A stretch of DNA of 64,000 nt, from positions 186,001 to 250,000 of the forward strand of contig NZ_CP014572.1 of NCBI RefSeq assembly GCF_017357425.1. The letters are read 5' to 3'. The notes beneath the pieces were generated by a model that had not been told where the DNA came from, searched no databases, and saw only the letters and a program-made list of their open reading frames with translations. Below, one piece after another: positions 8,119 to 17,209 of this stretch. This DNA comes from Arthrobacter sp. D5-1 (GTDB taxonomy: Bacteria > Actinomycetota > Actinomycetes > Actinomycetales > Micrococcaceae). A program made the position numbers and the translations under genes. Numbering within the stretch: position 1 is the stretch's first letter; every line of letters starts with the position of its first letter.

Positions 8119-9087
8119 CTATTGGGATTGTTCCGGTTTGCGGCGTAGCTTTCCTGTCTTGATTGCCCTTTGGATTTGATCGTATGTCCGGTGCTTCTTG
8201 GGATTGAAGTCGCCGTCCACGAGATCCCGCATGAACTGAAACTTCATCCGGGTCCACAGCGTGAGGATCTGCTCTCGGCCGAAGGAGGGAAACGAGTGCT
8301 CGTCATCTGTCTTTAGAGGGGACTCGCCCGCGTCTCCGCCCAGGGATTTCAGTAGACCCTTGAAGCGGCGAAGGTCTTGGGCGGAGGAGCGCAGACGTCG
8401 CACCGCTGTCTCAGCATCAGAGGCCTTGCCGGGAGCAATCTCTTTAACTTTGTTCACGAATTCTTCCAGCGGGATGGCCACTTCGATATCAACCAGATCA
8501 CTCACGGCGTCCATTAGATGCCGATGCTCGTCCGGGTCGGGTTCCCAACCGAAACTCCCCGTCTTTACGTCAAATGCGAAGTCCCGGATCAGCTCGGCAT
8601 GGGTCTCTCTGGCGGTTCGAAGCTGCCGCCCGACCGTTAAGAGCCGGATTGCGTCCCACCCGCTGTCGCTATAGGTGGCTTCCAAGACCAGACCGGTCAC
8701 CGGCATCACCGCCGGTCCATTAACTGCGAGTTCTTCCTCCATGGCCGCACGATCGTAGCTCCACTCCGCCGGACCGTCTATGCCTGCAAACCAGTCCACG
8801 AGATCGATAGTTCTCATAGGCATAATCTCAGGCTCACCATCGCTCGAAGCTGGTACTGGTGCGAGCGGCCGCGTTACGTCAAAGAGAATAGCGACGGGGG
8901 GTACCCGCAAGGCCTTGGATAGGGCCATCAGCTCGCTAACCGTGATGTCTTCGCGCCGCCCTGTCTCGATATTGGCTATGACCGACCGGGACATTCCTGA
9001 GTCTTCTGCCAGATCTTGGGCTGATAGACCCTCTCGCCTACGGAAAGTACCGATACGCCGACCGATCCCCATCGAAATTTGTGTCAT
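8119..9087 (-). CDS. XRE family transcriptional regulator with a long C-terminal domain
   Basis: A Cro/CI-type HTH occupies residues 5-65 (RRREGLSAQDLAEDSGMSRS, then VIANIETGRREDITVSELM). About 250 residues of unknown charged alpha-helical domain follow. ATG at 9087 is preferred over 9117 because it places the HTH at the usual distance from the N terminus; no good ribosome-binding site is seen for either. The gene is divergent from a DUF3800-like protein, with about 110 bp between starts, and probably regulates it and itself. Confidence 0.75.
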   Translation of the reverse strand: MTQISMGIGRRIGTFRRREGLSAQDLAEDSGMSRSVIANIETGRREDITVSELMALSKALRVPPVAILFDVTRPLAPVPASSDGEPEIMPMRTIDLVDWFAGIDGPAEWSYDRAAMEEELAVNGPAVMPVTGLVLEATYSDSGWDAIRLLTVGRQLRTARETHAELIRDFAFDVKTGSFGWEPDPDEHRHLMDAVSDLVDIEVAIPLEEFVNKVKEIAPGKASDAETAVRRLRSSAQDLRRFKGLLKSLGGDAGESPLKTDDEHSFPSFGREQILTLWTRMKFQFMRDLVDGDFNPKKHRTYDQIQRAIKTGKLRRKPEQSQ

Positions 9088-9199
9088 GAAAACACAATAT
9101 ACGGCAATATGTTTCACTGGTACACATCATGCTATTCTCGGTGGTGATTAGAAGCCTGCTGTGAGGCGGGGTGGCTGCAGCAGGGAGGGTATAAAGCGC

Positions 9200-9793
9200 G
9201 TGGGTGGGGTGACGGGAGGCGAATCGAAAAACATTGGGGCATGGGGAGATGAAAGTATGCGCCTTACAAAGGTGCATTCACCCATGTACTTGCTTGGTGC
9301 CGCCCTTGCGGACGAGGTGACGGCAGTTCAAGCTCGCGAGGCCATGCTAGGGATTCACAAGAAGGGTCCGAAACTCCATTGGAGAGATCTGGACCCACGA
9401 GCCAAGACGCTGTCTGTCGAAGCTGTCGCATCGCTGAGCCTGGACCATATTGTTGTTATCGCCAGCCCTCTGGATCCTCGCCGGCAGGAGCGCGCACGTG
9501 CCAAGTGCATTGAAAGGCTCTGCTGGGAGGTGGAGGACCTGGGCGGTACGAGCGTGACGTTCGAAGCGCGGACCCAATCGCTGAACCAACGCGATCGGCA
9601 ACTGATCCCCAAATTGAGGGGAAAAGGCGCCCTGCCCGTCGGCTTGCGAGTCGATTGGCTTAGGGGCTCCGAGGACCCAATGCTTTGGATCGCCGATCAA
9701 GTCCTAGGTGCCATAGGGGACGCTGAAGCTGGAGAGCCCAGATACTTCAAAACCATTCTTGATGACGTCAAAATCTCGCGGATAAATCTCTAG
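9200..9793 (+). CDS. DUF3800-like protein
   Basis: The motif GDES sits about 15 residues from the proposed N terminus, before a strand YLLGAALADE, as in the DUF3800 family (RNase H-like fold, function unsettled). LHWRDLD and a mid-protein Ile/Val-rich strand (DHIVVIASPLD) also fit. GTG at 9200 is chosen because GGAGGG lies ten bases upstream; a GTG at 9161 is also in frame. DUF3800 genes are frequent in accessory and defence-like regions. Its partner is the divergent XRE regulator. A terminator follows. No catalytic activity is claimed. Confidence 0.6.
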   Translation: MGGVTGGESKNIGAWGDESMRLTKVHSPMYLLGAALADEVTAVQAREAMLGIHKKGPKLHWRDLDPRAKTLSVEAVASLSLDHIVVIASPLDPRRQERARAKCIERLCWEVEDLGGTSVTFEARTQSLNQRDRQLIPKLRGKGALPVGLRVDWLRGSEDPMLWIADQVLGAIGDAEAGEPRYFKTILDDVKISRINL

Positions 9794-9802
9794 AGAACGC
9801 GA

Positions 9803-9840
9803 AAGCCAGGTCCCGTTATGAACAGCGGGGGTCCTGGCTT
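9803..9840 (+). terminator. Rho-independent-like terminator after the DUF3800 gene
   Basis: AAGCCAGG at 9803-9810 pairs with CCTGGCTT at 9833-9840, with further pairing inside (CCCG with CGGG). It lies ten bases after the stop codon. Confidence 0.65.
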
Positions 9841-9891
9841 CACTTCTTCCACCCCTCGGGATGGAAGCTCACGTTCAGTGTACAACAAACA

Positions 9892-9949
9892 TTCCCTAAC
9901 TTTCCCGTGGTCGTTGCGTGTGCGAGTTCCCTAACTTTCCTGTAGTCGT
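9892..9949 (+). repeat. Two 23-bp direct repeats
   Basis: TTCCCTAACTTTCC followed by YGTRGTCGT occurs at 9892-9914 and 9927-9949, with two mismatches. The rest of 9841-10594 has no convincing gene apart from the hairpin at 10309. The repeats could be ends of a lost insertion sequence. Confidence 0.45.
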
Positions 9950-10278
9950 GGGGCGTATATGGAGGTGCGGCACAGCCCAGCATGCCGGCACCCCCAAGCA
10001 GGTCAAGAGCTCGACCTCATAGCCCTGGAAAGTACCCGGTCTAACATACTGAGTGGACCAGCCGCCGTCGGATATGAAGCTCGAGATCGCCGGCTGCTGT
10101 TGTGTGGCCGTTCGCATCGTAGATGGAGGTGGTGGCGCCCGCCGGTGTGGCGCCGCAGGCTCTGTTCGACATGTCCGGACGACTGTGTACCGCGAGCTCC
10201 AAAGGCGCATCATCTAGCTCTGTGAAAAGACCGCTATCTGACGGGGTATTTGGTGCAGCGGACTCCTGAAAATGACAA

Positions 10279-10340
10279 TTCGGATGTGTGGGGGAGCGTG
10301 CCGCTGGGGGGTGTCCCACTTCTAAGGAAGTGGGACACCC
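10279..10340. repeat. Hairpin-containing repeat also present at 62821-62878
   Basis: At 10309-10340 GGGTGTCCCACTTC, TAAG, GAAGTGGGACACCC forms a perfect 14-bp stem. The whole segment from TTCGGATG to GGACAC recurs in diverged form at 62821-62878, just upstream of a tniA remnant. A relic of a transposon end is likely. Confidence 0.5.
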
Positions 10341-10594
10341 GGCCGTACCAGAACTGTGGGCACGTCGCAGTGGTCATCCGTTGTGGATGTTGGTGGCGTT
10401 TTGCGGTTGCAGTATGTGTCGTGAGCGACATGCGCACCCGAGGTCAGGCCTTACGCGGGTTCGGTATTTAGCCCATGCGGCGCTCAGTTTTATCTCCGCT
10501 CTAGTGTGATCCCTTCAATTCCGGCCAGGGCACTGTCATACGGCTCTGAGGTCTGTGTGACCAGGGGAACCGCGGCGCTACGGGAGGGTAGGGT

Positions 10595-11365
10595 ATGCAA
10601 ACCTGCGTAGCGGGGTTGGTGGTCCGGTGTTTTACTTCCTATATGTCTGAATTGCTGAAGCAGCACCCGAACGAGCCCCATGACGAGAGCATTGCAGCCC
10701 GGCTGAATTGGTTGCGGGCCGGGGTTCTTGGGGCCAACGACGGAATTGTTTCAGTGGCCGCAACCGTCGTAGGCGTAGCCGGCGTGACCAATGATGTCGC
10801 GCCCATCTTGGTGGCGGGTGCCGCGGCGGTGGTGGGCGGCGCAGTTTCCATGGCTTTGGGCGAGTATGTTTCGGTCAGCAGCCAGAGTGATAGCCAACGC
10901 GCCTTGATCGAGAAGGAACGCCAAGAACTCCGGGAAGATCCCGAAGGCGAGTTGGAAGAACTGGCGGCGATTTACCGGGCAAAAGGGCTGACCGAGGGGA
11001 CCGCCCGCACAGTCGCCCGGGAACTGACGGACCACGATGCTCTAAAGGCGCATTTGGACGCCGAACTCAGGATGGACGAGGAGGCAGTTGCCAGCGCCTG
11101 GCACGCAGCGTTTGCCTCCGCTACCGCTTTCACCGTAGGCGCCATTCTTCCGTTGCTGGCAATCCTTCTACTCCCTTCGGAGGTGCGTATTCCGCTGACG
11201 TTTGTGGCCGTGGTCATTGCCCTCGCGATCACCGGCTCGGTCAGCGCGAACATTGGTGGTAGTTCCAAGAGAAGAGCAACCCTACGGCTGGTTATCGGGG
11301 GTGTCCTTGCCATGACCTTCACCTATGGTGTTGGCCTGCTGCTAGGCACCACCGGGATCGTTTAA
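10595..11365 (+). CDS. VIT family (CCC1/VIT1-like) membrane transporter
   Basis: A membrane protein of the vacuolar iron transporter family, which moves Fe or Mn out of the cytosol. The signature RAGVLGANDGIVSVAATVVG starts the first membrane segment, and GEYVSVSSQSD follows the second. A charged Glu-rich cytoplasmic helical domain (EKERQELREDPEGELEEL) forms the metal-binding part. Three more hydrophobic segments end the protein. ATG at 10595 has GGAGG seven bases upstream; ATG at 10643 would give the N terminus usual for the family. It stands alone ahead of the copper block. Confidence 0.88.
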   Translation: MQTCVAGLVVRCFTSYMSELLKQHPNEPHDESIAARLNWLRAGVLGANDGIVSVAATVVGVAGVTNDVAPILVAGAAAVVGGAVSMALGEYVSVSSQSDSQRALIEKERQELREDPEGELEELAAIYRAKGLTEGTARTVARELTDHDALKAHLDAELRMDEEAVASAWHAAFASATAFTVGAILPLLAILLLPSEVRIPLTFVAVVIALAITGSVSANIGGSSKRRATLRLVIGGVLAMTFTYGVGLLLGTTGIV

Positions 11366-11487
11366 CTAGGGACCAGCGAAGCTCGAACTCCACTGTTCAG
11401 GAGTGTCTCCATGATGAGATCTGCGGCCTTCCAGCCCACATCCTCCCGATCCATGGCTTTGTTGTCCTTGCGCCCCTGTCGGGGCTG

Positions 11488-12000
11488 ATGGCAGTCGCCC
11501 TCGTGCCCTGTCGGACTAGTCGGAATTGCCTTGCGGGGCCGTTGGTGGTGCTGGCTCTGTATGGTCCTGCTGGCCGTTCTGACCGCAGAGGCAGGGAACA
11601 GTTGGAAAATGTTCGGCCAGCCTTGGAATTCAACAAAGACCATGCCAAGCAGGGCAGCTTCTTTCGGATGGTGATGCTTGTCCTCCTGTTTGTCGTGGCC
11701 GCGCAAGTCCTCGGTGCATCCTGGCCCATGCTAAGCCGGTGGTCGGCCCTTCGTGGCGTCGGACAAGCATTGCGCGCCCGTTGGCTAGTTCCTGCCACGT
11801 CCGTACTCGGAGTCCTGGCTGGGCTGTTCCTGATTTATGAATCCGTGCACAGGACACTAAGGCCCGGCGTCGGTTTGGAGCGTAACCTAACGCATCCGCC
11901 CGAGGAGGCGGTGGCCTTCGCCATTTATTCTCACCGCGAGATACGGTTCCAGCCTTTGTGCGGAGGCGGAGGAAATCAAAGGGCGTCTGCGGGGCGGTAG
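11488..12000 (+). CDS. Possible membrane protein, perhaps a decayed transporter
   Basis: A 170-aa frame with two clear hydrophobic segments (MVMLVLLFVVAAQVLGASWPM and TSVLGVLAGLFLIYESVH). The frame reads protein-like for some 15 codons upstream of the ATG (HGFVVLAPLSGL), so the real start is uncertain and the 5' end may be lost. Its last 25 bases overlap the end of the opposite-strand F510_1955 gene. Low confidence. Confidence 0.3.
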   Translation: MAVALVPCRTSRNCLAGPLVVLALYGPAGRSDRRGREQLENVRPALEFNKDHAKQGSFFRMVMLVLLFVVAAQVLGASWPMLSRWSALRGVGQALRARWLVPATSVLGVLAGLFLIYESVHRTLRPGVGLERNLTHPPEEAVAFAIYSHREIRFQPLCGGGGNQRASAGR

Positions 12001-12854
12001 CTCGTGCCGCCGTCGGTGGAGACGACGATCCCTTCGGGTGTGGCAGCCCAGATCCAGGGGTTCCCGTCGGCGCTCTTGAGGGCGGCTATGGCCAGTACTT
12101 CACTGTCGATTCGTCCTTTCTGTGTCCATGACTTGCCCGCGTCGGCCGAGTAGTAGGTGGTCCCGTCAGGGGCCACGCCTGCCGCCTCGTCCGGAGTGGC
12201 GAAGGCGGCGTACTGAACCACCGGGGCGGTCTTGTCCAGTGCCCACGTTGCCCCGCTGTCGGTGGAGCGCTGGATTCCCTCGGTGGTGGTGGCCAGCACG
12301 GTGTCGCCGTCGGGGTGCCCGGCCAGGACCGCCGGGGCGAACATGGCCGCCACGGTGTCCCAGGTTTTCCCGTCGGGGCTGCTGCGCAGTTGCCCGTCGA
12401 ACGCGATGATCCCGGATTTTGTGGTTGTCAGGGCGTGGAAGTCGGATTCGCCTTGTCGTGAGAGTTTCTCCCAGGTTTGTCCTCCGTCGGTGGACTTGAT
12501 CAGTCCGAGGGGGTTGGGCATATCGGAGCCAGGGCCAGGGTGCCCGGAGGCGTAGAAGACGCCGTCTTTGCCGGCGGTGAAACCCATCAGGTCGTTCGTG
12601 CCGCCGATCTTGCTGGCTGGTTGTTTGGTGACGTCGAACAGGCCCTCGTGGGTGGCCAACAGCACCTGGCTGGTGTCACTGTTGACATTCAACCCGTGGA
12701 CGTGGCTGCCGGGCAGGGGCTTGTCCGTCTGTTCGATGGAGGGTGTTGCAGAGGTCTCCGGACTGGCCGGGGCGCAGGCAGCCAGCGTGAGGAGTATCGC
12801 GGCGCTGGCCATAACGGCTCCGGTCCGCTTTGCCGCGGTGGTGAAGAATTGCAT
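11976..12854 (-). CDS. F510_1955 family BNR-repeat lipoprotein
   Basis: A 292-aa secreted protein with a lipobox (ILLTLAAC) near residue 26. It has several Asp-box/BNR-type motifs (STDGGQTWEKL, SSPDGKTWDTV, STDSGATWALD, SADAGKSWTQK, STDGGTSYRP), typical of a beta-propeller. Such proteins are often encoded with DUF305 and copper genes; their biochemical role is not established. ATG at 12854 has GGAG six bases upstream and gives a proper signal peptide. It is the last gene of the copper block on this strand. Confidence 0.8.
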   Translation of the reverse strand: MQFFTTAAKRTGAVMASAAILLTLAACAPASPETSATPSIEQTDKPLPGSHVHGLNVNSDTSQVLLATHEGLFDVTKQPASKIGGTNDLMGFTAGKDGVFYASGHPGPGSDMPNPLGLIKSTDGGQTWEKLSRQGESDFHALTTTKSGIIAFDGQLRSSPDGKTWDTVAAMFAPAVLAGHPDGDTVLATTTEGIQRSTDSGATWALDKTAPVVQYAAFATPDEAAGVAPDGTTYYSADAGKSWTQKGRIDSEVLAIAALKSADGNPWIWAATPEGIVVSTDGGTSYRPADAL

Positions 12855-12943
12855 GGGAAGCTCCAGGTTGGGGTGGAAACGGGTACGCGAAAGGCGCGCC
12901 GGCCCCCTATTCGGTTGGAGGACCGGCGCCACGGTGGGGCTGG

Positions 12944-13567
12944 TTAGAGAGCGGCCAGCAGCGTCTGCATTTCCTTGATCTCGGTTTCCTGGGCGCTCAC
13001 GATGTCCTTGCTGAGCTGGACAGCTGCAGTGTCCTTGCCGTCCGTGGTTTCTGTCTTGGCCATGGCCACTGCACCTTGGTGGTGGACGATCATTTGGGTC
13101 AGGAACAACTTCGCGGCCTCAACACCCTGGGCGGCCTCCAGTTTGGTCATGTCGTCGGCGCCCATCATGCCGTCCATGCTGTGCCCGGTAGACATCTGGG
13201 TGGGTTCGCCCCAGCCTTTCAACCAGCCGGTCATCTTTTCGATCTCCGGTCCCTGCGCGGCCTTGATCCGGGTGGCCAGGGCTGTGACATCGGCGGGAAT
13301 GTCCTGCTTCTTGAGGATCATGTCACTCATCTCGACCGCTTGGGCGTGGTGCGGGATCATCATCTGGGCGAACATCACGTCAGCGGCGTTATGGTCCGCT
13401 GCCGCGGCTGGGTTTGAAGCGCTGGAGGAGTTGCTGCCGTGGTCCATGCCCGGCATTGGCGTCCCGGAGGAACCGGAACCACCGGAGGAACCGCAGCCGG
13501 CCAGTGCGATGGCGGCGGCGATCGCTGTTGCGGCGACAGGCAAGAATTTTTTTGTATTCATCTTCAT
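12944..13567 (-). CDS. DUF305 copper-associated lipoprotein
   Basis: A 207-aa lipoprotein with signal and lipobox (AIALAGCG), then a Gly/Ser linker. DUF305 follows, marked by MMIPHHAQAVEM and MIVHHQGAVAMA, two His-pair/Met helices that suit Cu(I) or Ag(I) binding in a ferritin-like fold. A Met/His-rich stretch (GHSMDGMMGADDM) lies between them. It probably buffers copper outside the membrane. It follows the DUF6153 gene and precedes the F510_1955 gene, all one strand. Confidence 0.9.
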   Translation of the reverse strand: MKMNTKKFLPVAATAIAAAIALAGCGSSGGSGSSGTPMPGMDHGSNSSSASNPAAAADHNAADVMFAQMMIPHHAQAVEMSDMILKKQDIPADVTALATRIKAAQGPEIEKMTGWLKGWGEPTQMSTGHSMDGMMGADDMTKLEAAQGVEAAKLFLTQMIVHHQGAVAMAKTETTDGKDTAAVQLSKDIVSAQETEIKEMQTLLAAL

Positions 13568-13706
13568 CAGGTCCTTCTAAGGATTTGGGGGCGCTAAGGC
13601 GCCCTCAGAACGGGGTGAGGTTTGTCAGGAGGGCGCTGATCAGCCGCGGCGGGGCTGGGGCGCAAAGGAAGGAATGCCCTGGGCTGGGCCCGGGCAAGCG
13701 GAACGA

Positions 13707-14219
13707 TTACGTTCTGCTGATGGACAACTCACCCGGTGACGGACTGCCGGGGCGGTAGGACCAGGGAATGGGAGCTGCGATTGTCGAGGCTGCGGACTGG
13801 GCCGTGATGGAGACCGTGTCGTCCGGTACGGGCGCCGCCAGGGCGCCGGTCGCGACCGTGGGGATGCACGAGGCGCTCATGGAGTGCTGGCTTGAGCAAT
13901 TCCCGGAGCAGGAGCACTGCGCAGGGGAGGGCGCAGCATTCACCGCGGACAGCTTTTGCAGCGCGGCAGGTCCCGATGATGGTGAGACCGAATGGCTGGC
14001 GTGCCCGGACACGGGGAGTCCGGGTGTTGGGTGTTCGGACATTGCCGGGTAGGACCCGGTCGTATCCGTCATGCCGACGGAAACCATGGCGGCCGTGTGT
14101 GCAGAGTGGGTCCCTGTCATGACGTGCATGCCAAGGATTCCCGTGATGAGGGCCAAGACCGCTGTCAGCAAAGAGGCCGTGAGCAGGGCGGAGCTCATCA
14201 TGGTGCGTTGTGCGGCCAT
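13707..14219 (-). CDS. DUF6153-like membrane-anchored protein
   Basis: A 170-aa protein with one N-terminal hydrophobic helix (SALLTASLLTAVLALITGILGMHVM). An external region follows, rich in His, Met, Ser and Cys (GTHSAHTAAM, CSCSGNCSSQHSM). This matches the style of DUF6153 proteins found beside actinobacterial copper genes. The His/Met/Cys content suggests metal binding on the outer face. Function is inferred from composition and location between copB and the DUF305 gene. Confidence 0.65.
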   Translation of the reverse strand: MAAQRTMMSSALLTASLLTAVLALITGILGMHVMTGTHSAHTAAMVSVGMTDTTGSYPAMSEHPTPGLPVSGHASHSVSPSSGPAALQKLSAVNAAPSPAQCSCSGNCSSQHSMSASCIPTVATGALAAPVPDDTVSITAQSAASTIAAPIPWSYRPGSPSPGELSISRT

Positions 14220-14312
14220 GCGGGTCTTCCTCCCTGTGGGTCTGCTGTCTTTAGGCTACCGGCACCCGGCGCCATACCTTTCCGGGGGCAGCGGTGCCGG
14301 TTCACTGTTGGG

Positions 14313-16466
14313 TCAACGAACTTGGCTGGGGTTCAGTTTCACCCGGCGGAGCAGCTGGGCGTTGAGGGCGACCACGATGGTGGAGATGGACATCAGGACC
14401 GCCCCGGCGGCGGGGGACAGGACGATCCCGGCGAAGGCCAGCACACCGGCGGCCAAGGGTACGGCGATGACGTTGTATCCGGTGGCCCAGACGAGGTTCT
14501 GCCACATCTTGGTGTAGCTTGCCCTGGACAGGTCCACCATGGACAGCACGGCCCTGGGGTCGTTGCCTGCAAGGATGACCCCGGCTGATTCCATGGCCAC
14601 GTCGGTGCCGGCGCCGATGGCAATGCCAACCTCTGCCCGGGCCAGCGCCGGGGAGTCGTTGACGCCGTCCCCGACCATCGCCACCTTCAGGCCGCGGGCC
14701 TGCAGTTCGGCGACTTTCTTGTCCTTGTCCGCAGGCAACACTTCGGCGAAAACCTCGTCGATGTTCAGTTCCGCACCGACCGCCGTGGCTACCTGGGTGG
14801 CGTCCCCGGTGATCATCGCGACTTTCACGCCTCTGTTCTGCAAGGCTGCTACGGCTTGCCGGGACTCGGGCCGGATGGCATCCTCGAGACTGACTGCCCC
14901 CAGGATCCGGTCGCCGTCGATGACGTGCAGCACAGCTGCGCCACGGCCCATCCACTCACGGGTCGAGGCCGCCAGCGTCTCATGCTCGGTGATTCCGAGT
15001 TCGCGCAGCAGTGCAGGGCCGCCGACTTGGACGGTGCGGCCATTGATCGTGGCCCGCACGCCACGGCCCGTCATGGACGTGAAACCCGTCGCTTGCGGCA
15101 GCGTGAGGCTTTTCTCCTTCGCTGCCCGGACGATGGCCCGGGCGACAGGGTGTTCACTGTCGGATTCAACGGCTGCTGCCAGAGCCAGCAGCTCATCGGT
15201 TGTCCTGCCATCGGTGGTGGCGGTGTTCCGGAGCTCGGGTTCGCCCTTGGTCAGGGTGCCTGTCTTGTCGAACAGGACGACGTCGATGGTGCGCATCCGC
15301 TCGAGCGCGATCCTGTTCTTGATCAACACCCCGGCTTTGGCGGCCTGTTCGGTGGAGATCGCGATCACCAGCGGGATGGCCAGGCCCAGGGCGTGCGGGC
15401 AGGCAATCACGAGCACTGTAACGGTGCGGGTGACGGCTTCGGGCAGGCTACCCAAGAGAATCCATGCGATGAAGGTGATGACACCGGCGATGGTGGCGAA
15501 GTAGAACAAGAACGCCGCCGCCCGGTCCGCGAGGGCCTGGGCCTTCGAGGACGAGGCCTGCGCTTCAGCAACCAACCGCTGGATGCCGGCCAAGGCCGTG
15601 TCGTCACCGACTGCCGTGACGGCGACCCGGACGGTGTTGTCGGTGGCCACGGTCCCGGCCACGACCGGATCACCCACTGCGCGGAGCACCGTTTTGGACT
15701 CCCCGGTGATCATGGACTCATCGAACTCGGCTTGCCCGTCCGCGATGGTGCCGTCGGCGGGCATCCGCGCCCCGGACCGGACGAGAACAATATCCCCGGG
15801 GTTTAGCTCAGAGACCGGGATGGTTTCGACGCCGGCATCAGTGACGCGTTCGGCCTCGTCCGGCAGCAGAGCCGCCAGGGCGTCGAGGGCGCCCTGCGCG
15901 GAGCCGAGCGCCCGCATTTCGATCCAGTGTCCGAGCAGCATGATGGCCACCAGGAGCGCCAGCTCCCACCAGAAGTCCAGATCGAAGTTCCCGATCTTCA
16001 GGGTTGTGGCCCAGGACGCGGCGAACGCGACGGTGATGGCCATGCTGATCAGCAGCATCATGCCCGGCTGCCGGGATCTTAGTTCATTGATGCCGCCCTT
16101 GAGGAAGGGCATGCCCCCGTGGAAGAAGATCACCGTTCCCAGAACGGGCGGGATCCAGGCGGACCCCGGGAACTCCAACGGCATGTACCCCAGGAGGTGC
16201 CCGAACATCGGACTGAAATACACCACCGGGACCGAGAGAGCCAGGGTCAGCCAGAACCTGTCCTTGAACATGGCCGTGCTGTGACCGGCGTGCTGACCGT
16301 GGTTGTGCACGGCATGATCGTCCGAGGCGTTGTGTCCCTGAGCATGCGCCTGGTGCTGATGCGGTGATTCAGGCGTCCCGGGAGTCTGGTGTGGTGCTGC
16401 TTGGCCGGGGTCTGCTTCGGTGACCGGCGAAAGGTGGTGATCGTGGTGATGGGTGTGCTCTGTCAT
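14313..16466 (-). CDS. copB: Copper-exporting P-type ATPase, CopB type
   Basis: A 717-aa P1B ATPase pumping copper from the cytosol. The first about 65 residues are His-rich (TEHTHHHDHH and more) instead of a CxxC domain. The membrane metal site is CPH (ACPHALGLAIPLV), the P1B-3/CopB signature. DKTGTLTKG, SEHPVARAI and MVGDGVNDSPALA give the phosphorylation, nucleotide-binding and hinge motifs. TGES marks the actuator. ATG at 16466 is chosen over 16520 because GGAGGAG precedes it. It lies 63 bp downstream of copZ and is likely co-transcribed. Confidence 0.95.
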   Translation of the reverse strand: MTEHTHHHDHHLSPVTEADPGQAAPHQTPGTPESPHQHQAHAQGHNASDDHAVHNHGQHAGHSTAMFKDRFWLTLALSVPVVYFSPMFGHLLGYMPLEFPGSAWIPPVLGTVIFFHGGMPFLKGGINELRSRQPGMMLLISMAITVAFAASWATTLKIGNFDLDFWWELALLVAIMLLGHWIEMRALGSAQGALDALAALLPDEAERVTDAGVETIPVSELNPGDIVLVRSGARMPADGTIADGQAEFDESMITGESKTVLRAVGDPVVAGTVATDNTVRVAVTAVGDDTALAGIQRLVAEAQASSSKAQALADRAAAFLFYFATIAGVITFIAWILLGSLPEAVTRTVTVLVIACPHALGLAIPLVIAISTEQAAKAGVLIKNRIALERMRTIDVVLFDKTGTLTKGEPELRNTATTDGRTTDELLALAAAVESDSEHPVARAIVRAAKEKSLTLPQATGFTSMTGRGVRATINGRTVQVGGPALLRELGITEHETLAASTREWMGRGAAVLHVIDGDRILGAVSLEDAIRPESRQAVAALQNRGVKVAMITGDATQVATAVGAELNIDEVFAEVLPADKDKKVAELQARGLKVAMVGDGVNDSPALARAEVGIAIGAGTDVAMESAGVILAGNDPRAVLSMVDLSRASYTKMWQNLVWATGYNVIAVPLAAGVLAFAGIVLSPAAGAVLMSISTIVVALNAQLLRRVKLNPSQVR

Positions 16467-16529
16467 GGTGTGCTCCTCCAGGTGCGGCCCGCGGCATCGC
16501 TTGAGGCGGTGCGGACGCACGTGTTTGGG

Positions 16530-16838
16530 CTAGCTGTTGGTCAAGCTGTAGCCGGCTGATGTGATGGCGTCCCGGATGGCGGAAGGTCCAGCGGAGCCGG
16601 TAATGACCAGGCGGGAAACACCGCCTGGGACGAGTTCAACAGCCGCGCCGTCTACGCCATCCACGGCCTTGACGGCCTTTTCGACGCTGGCCACGCAGCT
16701 GCCGCAGGTCAGTCCTTCCACGTCGTATTCGACACCCATTTTGGCGGGCGGAGTGGCGCTGGCCTCGGTGGAGCAGCAGCTGCAGCCCGGGGAGGACGCA
16801 GAAGTAAGGGGCAGTTCGGTGCGTGAAGGTGTTTTCAT
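16530..16838 (-). CDS. copZ: CopZ-like HMA domain copper chaperone
   Basis: A 102-aa protein whose last about 65 residues are a heavy-metal-associated domain with the GLTCGSC motif. Ahead of it is an extra Cys cluster (GCSCCSTE) that could bind metal too. It would carry Cu(I) to the ATPase. ATG at 16838 follows AAGGGA; the longer frame to 16904 has no support. First gene of the copper operon. A CsoR-type operator lies about 113 bp upstream. Confidence 0.88.
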   Translation of the reverse strand: MKTPSRTELPLTSASSPGCSCCSTEASATPPAKMGVEYDVEGLTCGSCVASVEKAVKAVDGVDGAAVELVPGGVSRLVITGSAGPSAIRDAITSAGYSLTNS

Positions 16839-16950
16839 GTCAGTTCCCTTATGTGCAGAAATGCGACGGGTGCTGTGGTTGAACGGTTGTAAAGAGGCCA
16901 ACAATCATTTGGTCCTCCGCGACATACCACTCACTGACAACAATGAAAAG

Positions 16951-16967
16951 ATACCCCTGGGGGGTAT
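16951..16967. promoter_or_regulatory. CsoR-family operator upstream of copZ-copB
   Basis: ATACCCCTGGGGGGTAT is the GC-centred dyad recognised by CsoR/CstR-type repressors. It closely matches sites at 28351-28364 and 30606-30621. The rest of 16839-17209 holds no gene. Confidence 0.75.
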
Positions 16968-17209
16968 GCAAGTCAAGTAGTGAACCATCATCAGTTGGTC
17001 CGGATGGGGTGCGCAAAGGGTCGGTATTCGGCAGGCGGGGGAGGGGCAGTCTGCAGTTTTGGGCGTGACTGTCCGGCGTCGCGCCGGGCTACGCGTGAAC
17101 CACGCCGGCAGCGACATTTCCACCACGTGGCCCATTGTCTTTCTTCCGTCAGGAGTCGATGCGATAGGGTCCAGGGCGGAGTCCGCGGGTTCAGGGCAAC
17201 TGCTCCCGG

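Noticed and set aside
14539..15806. Two long plus-strand frames
   Set aside because: Both are shadows of copB, which has all P-type motifs on the other strand.
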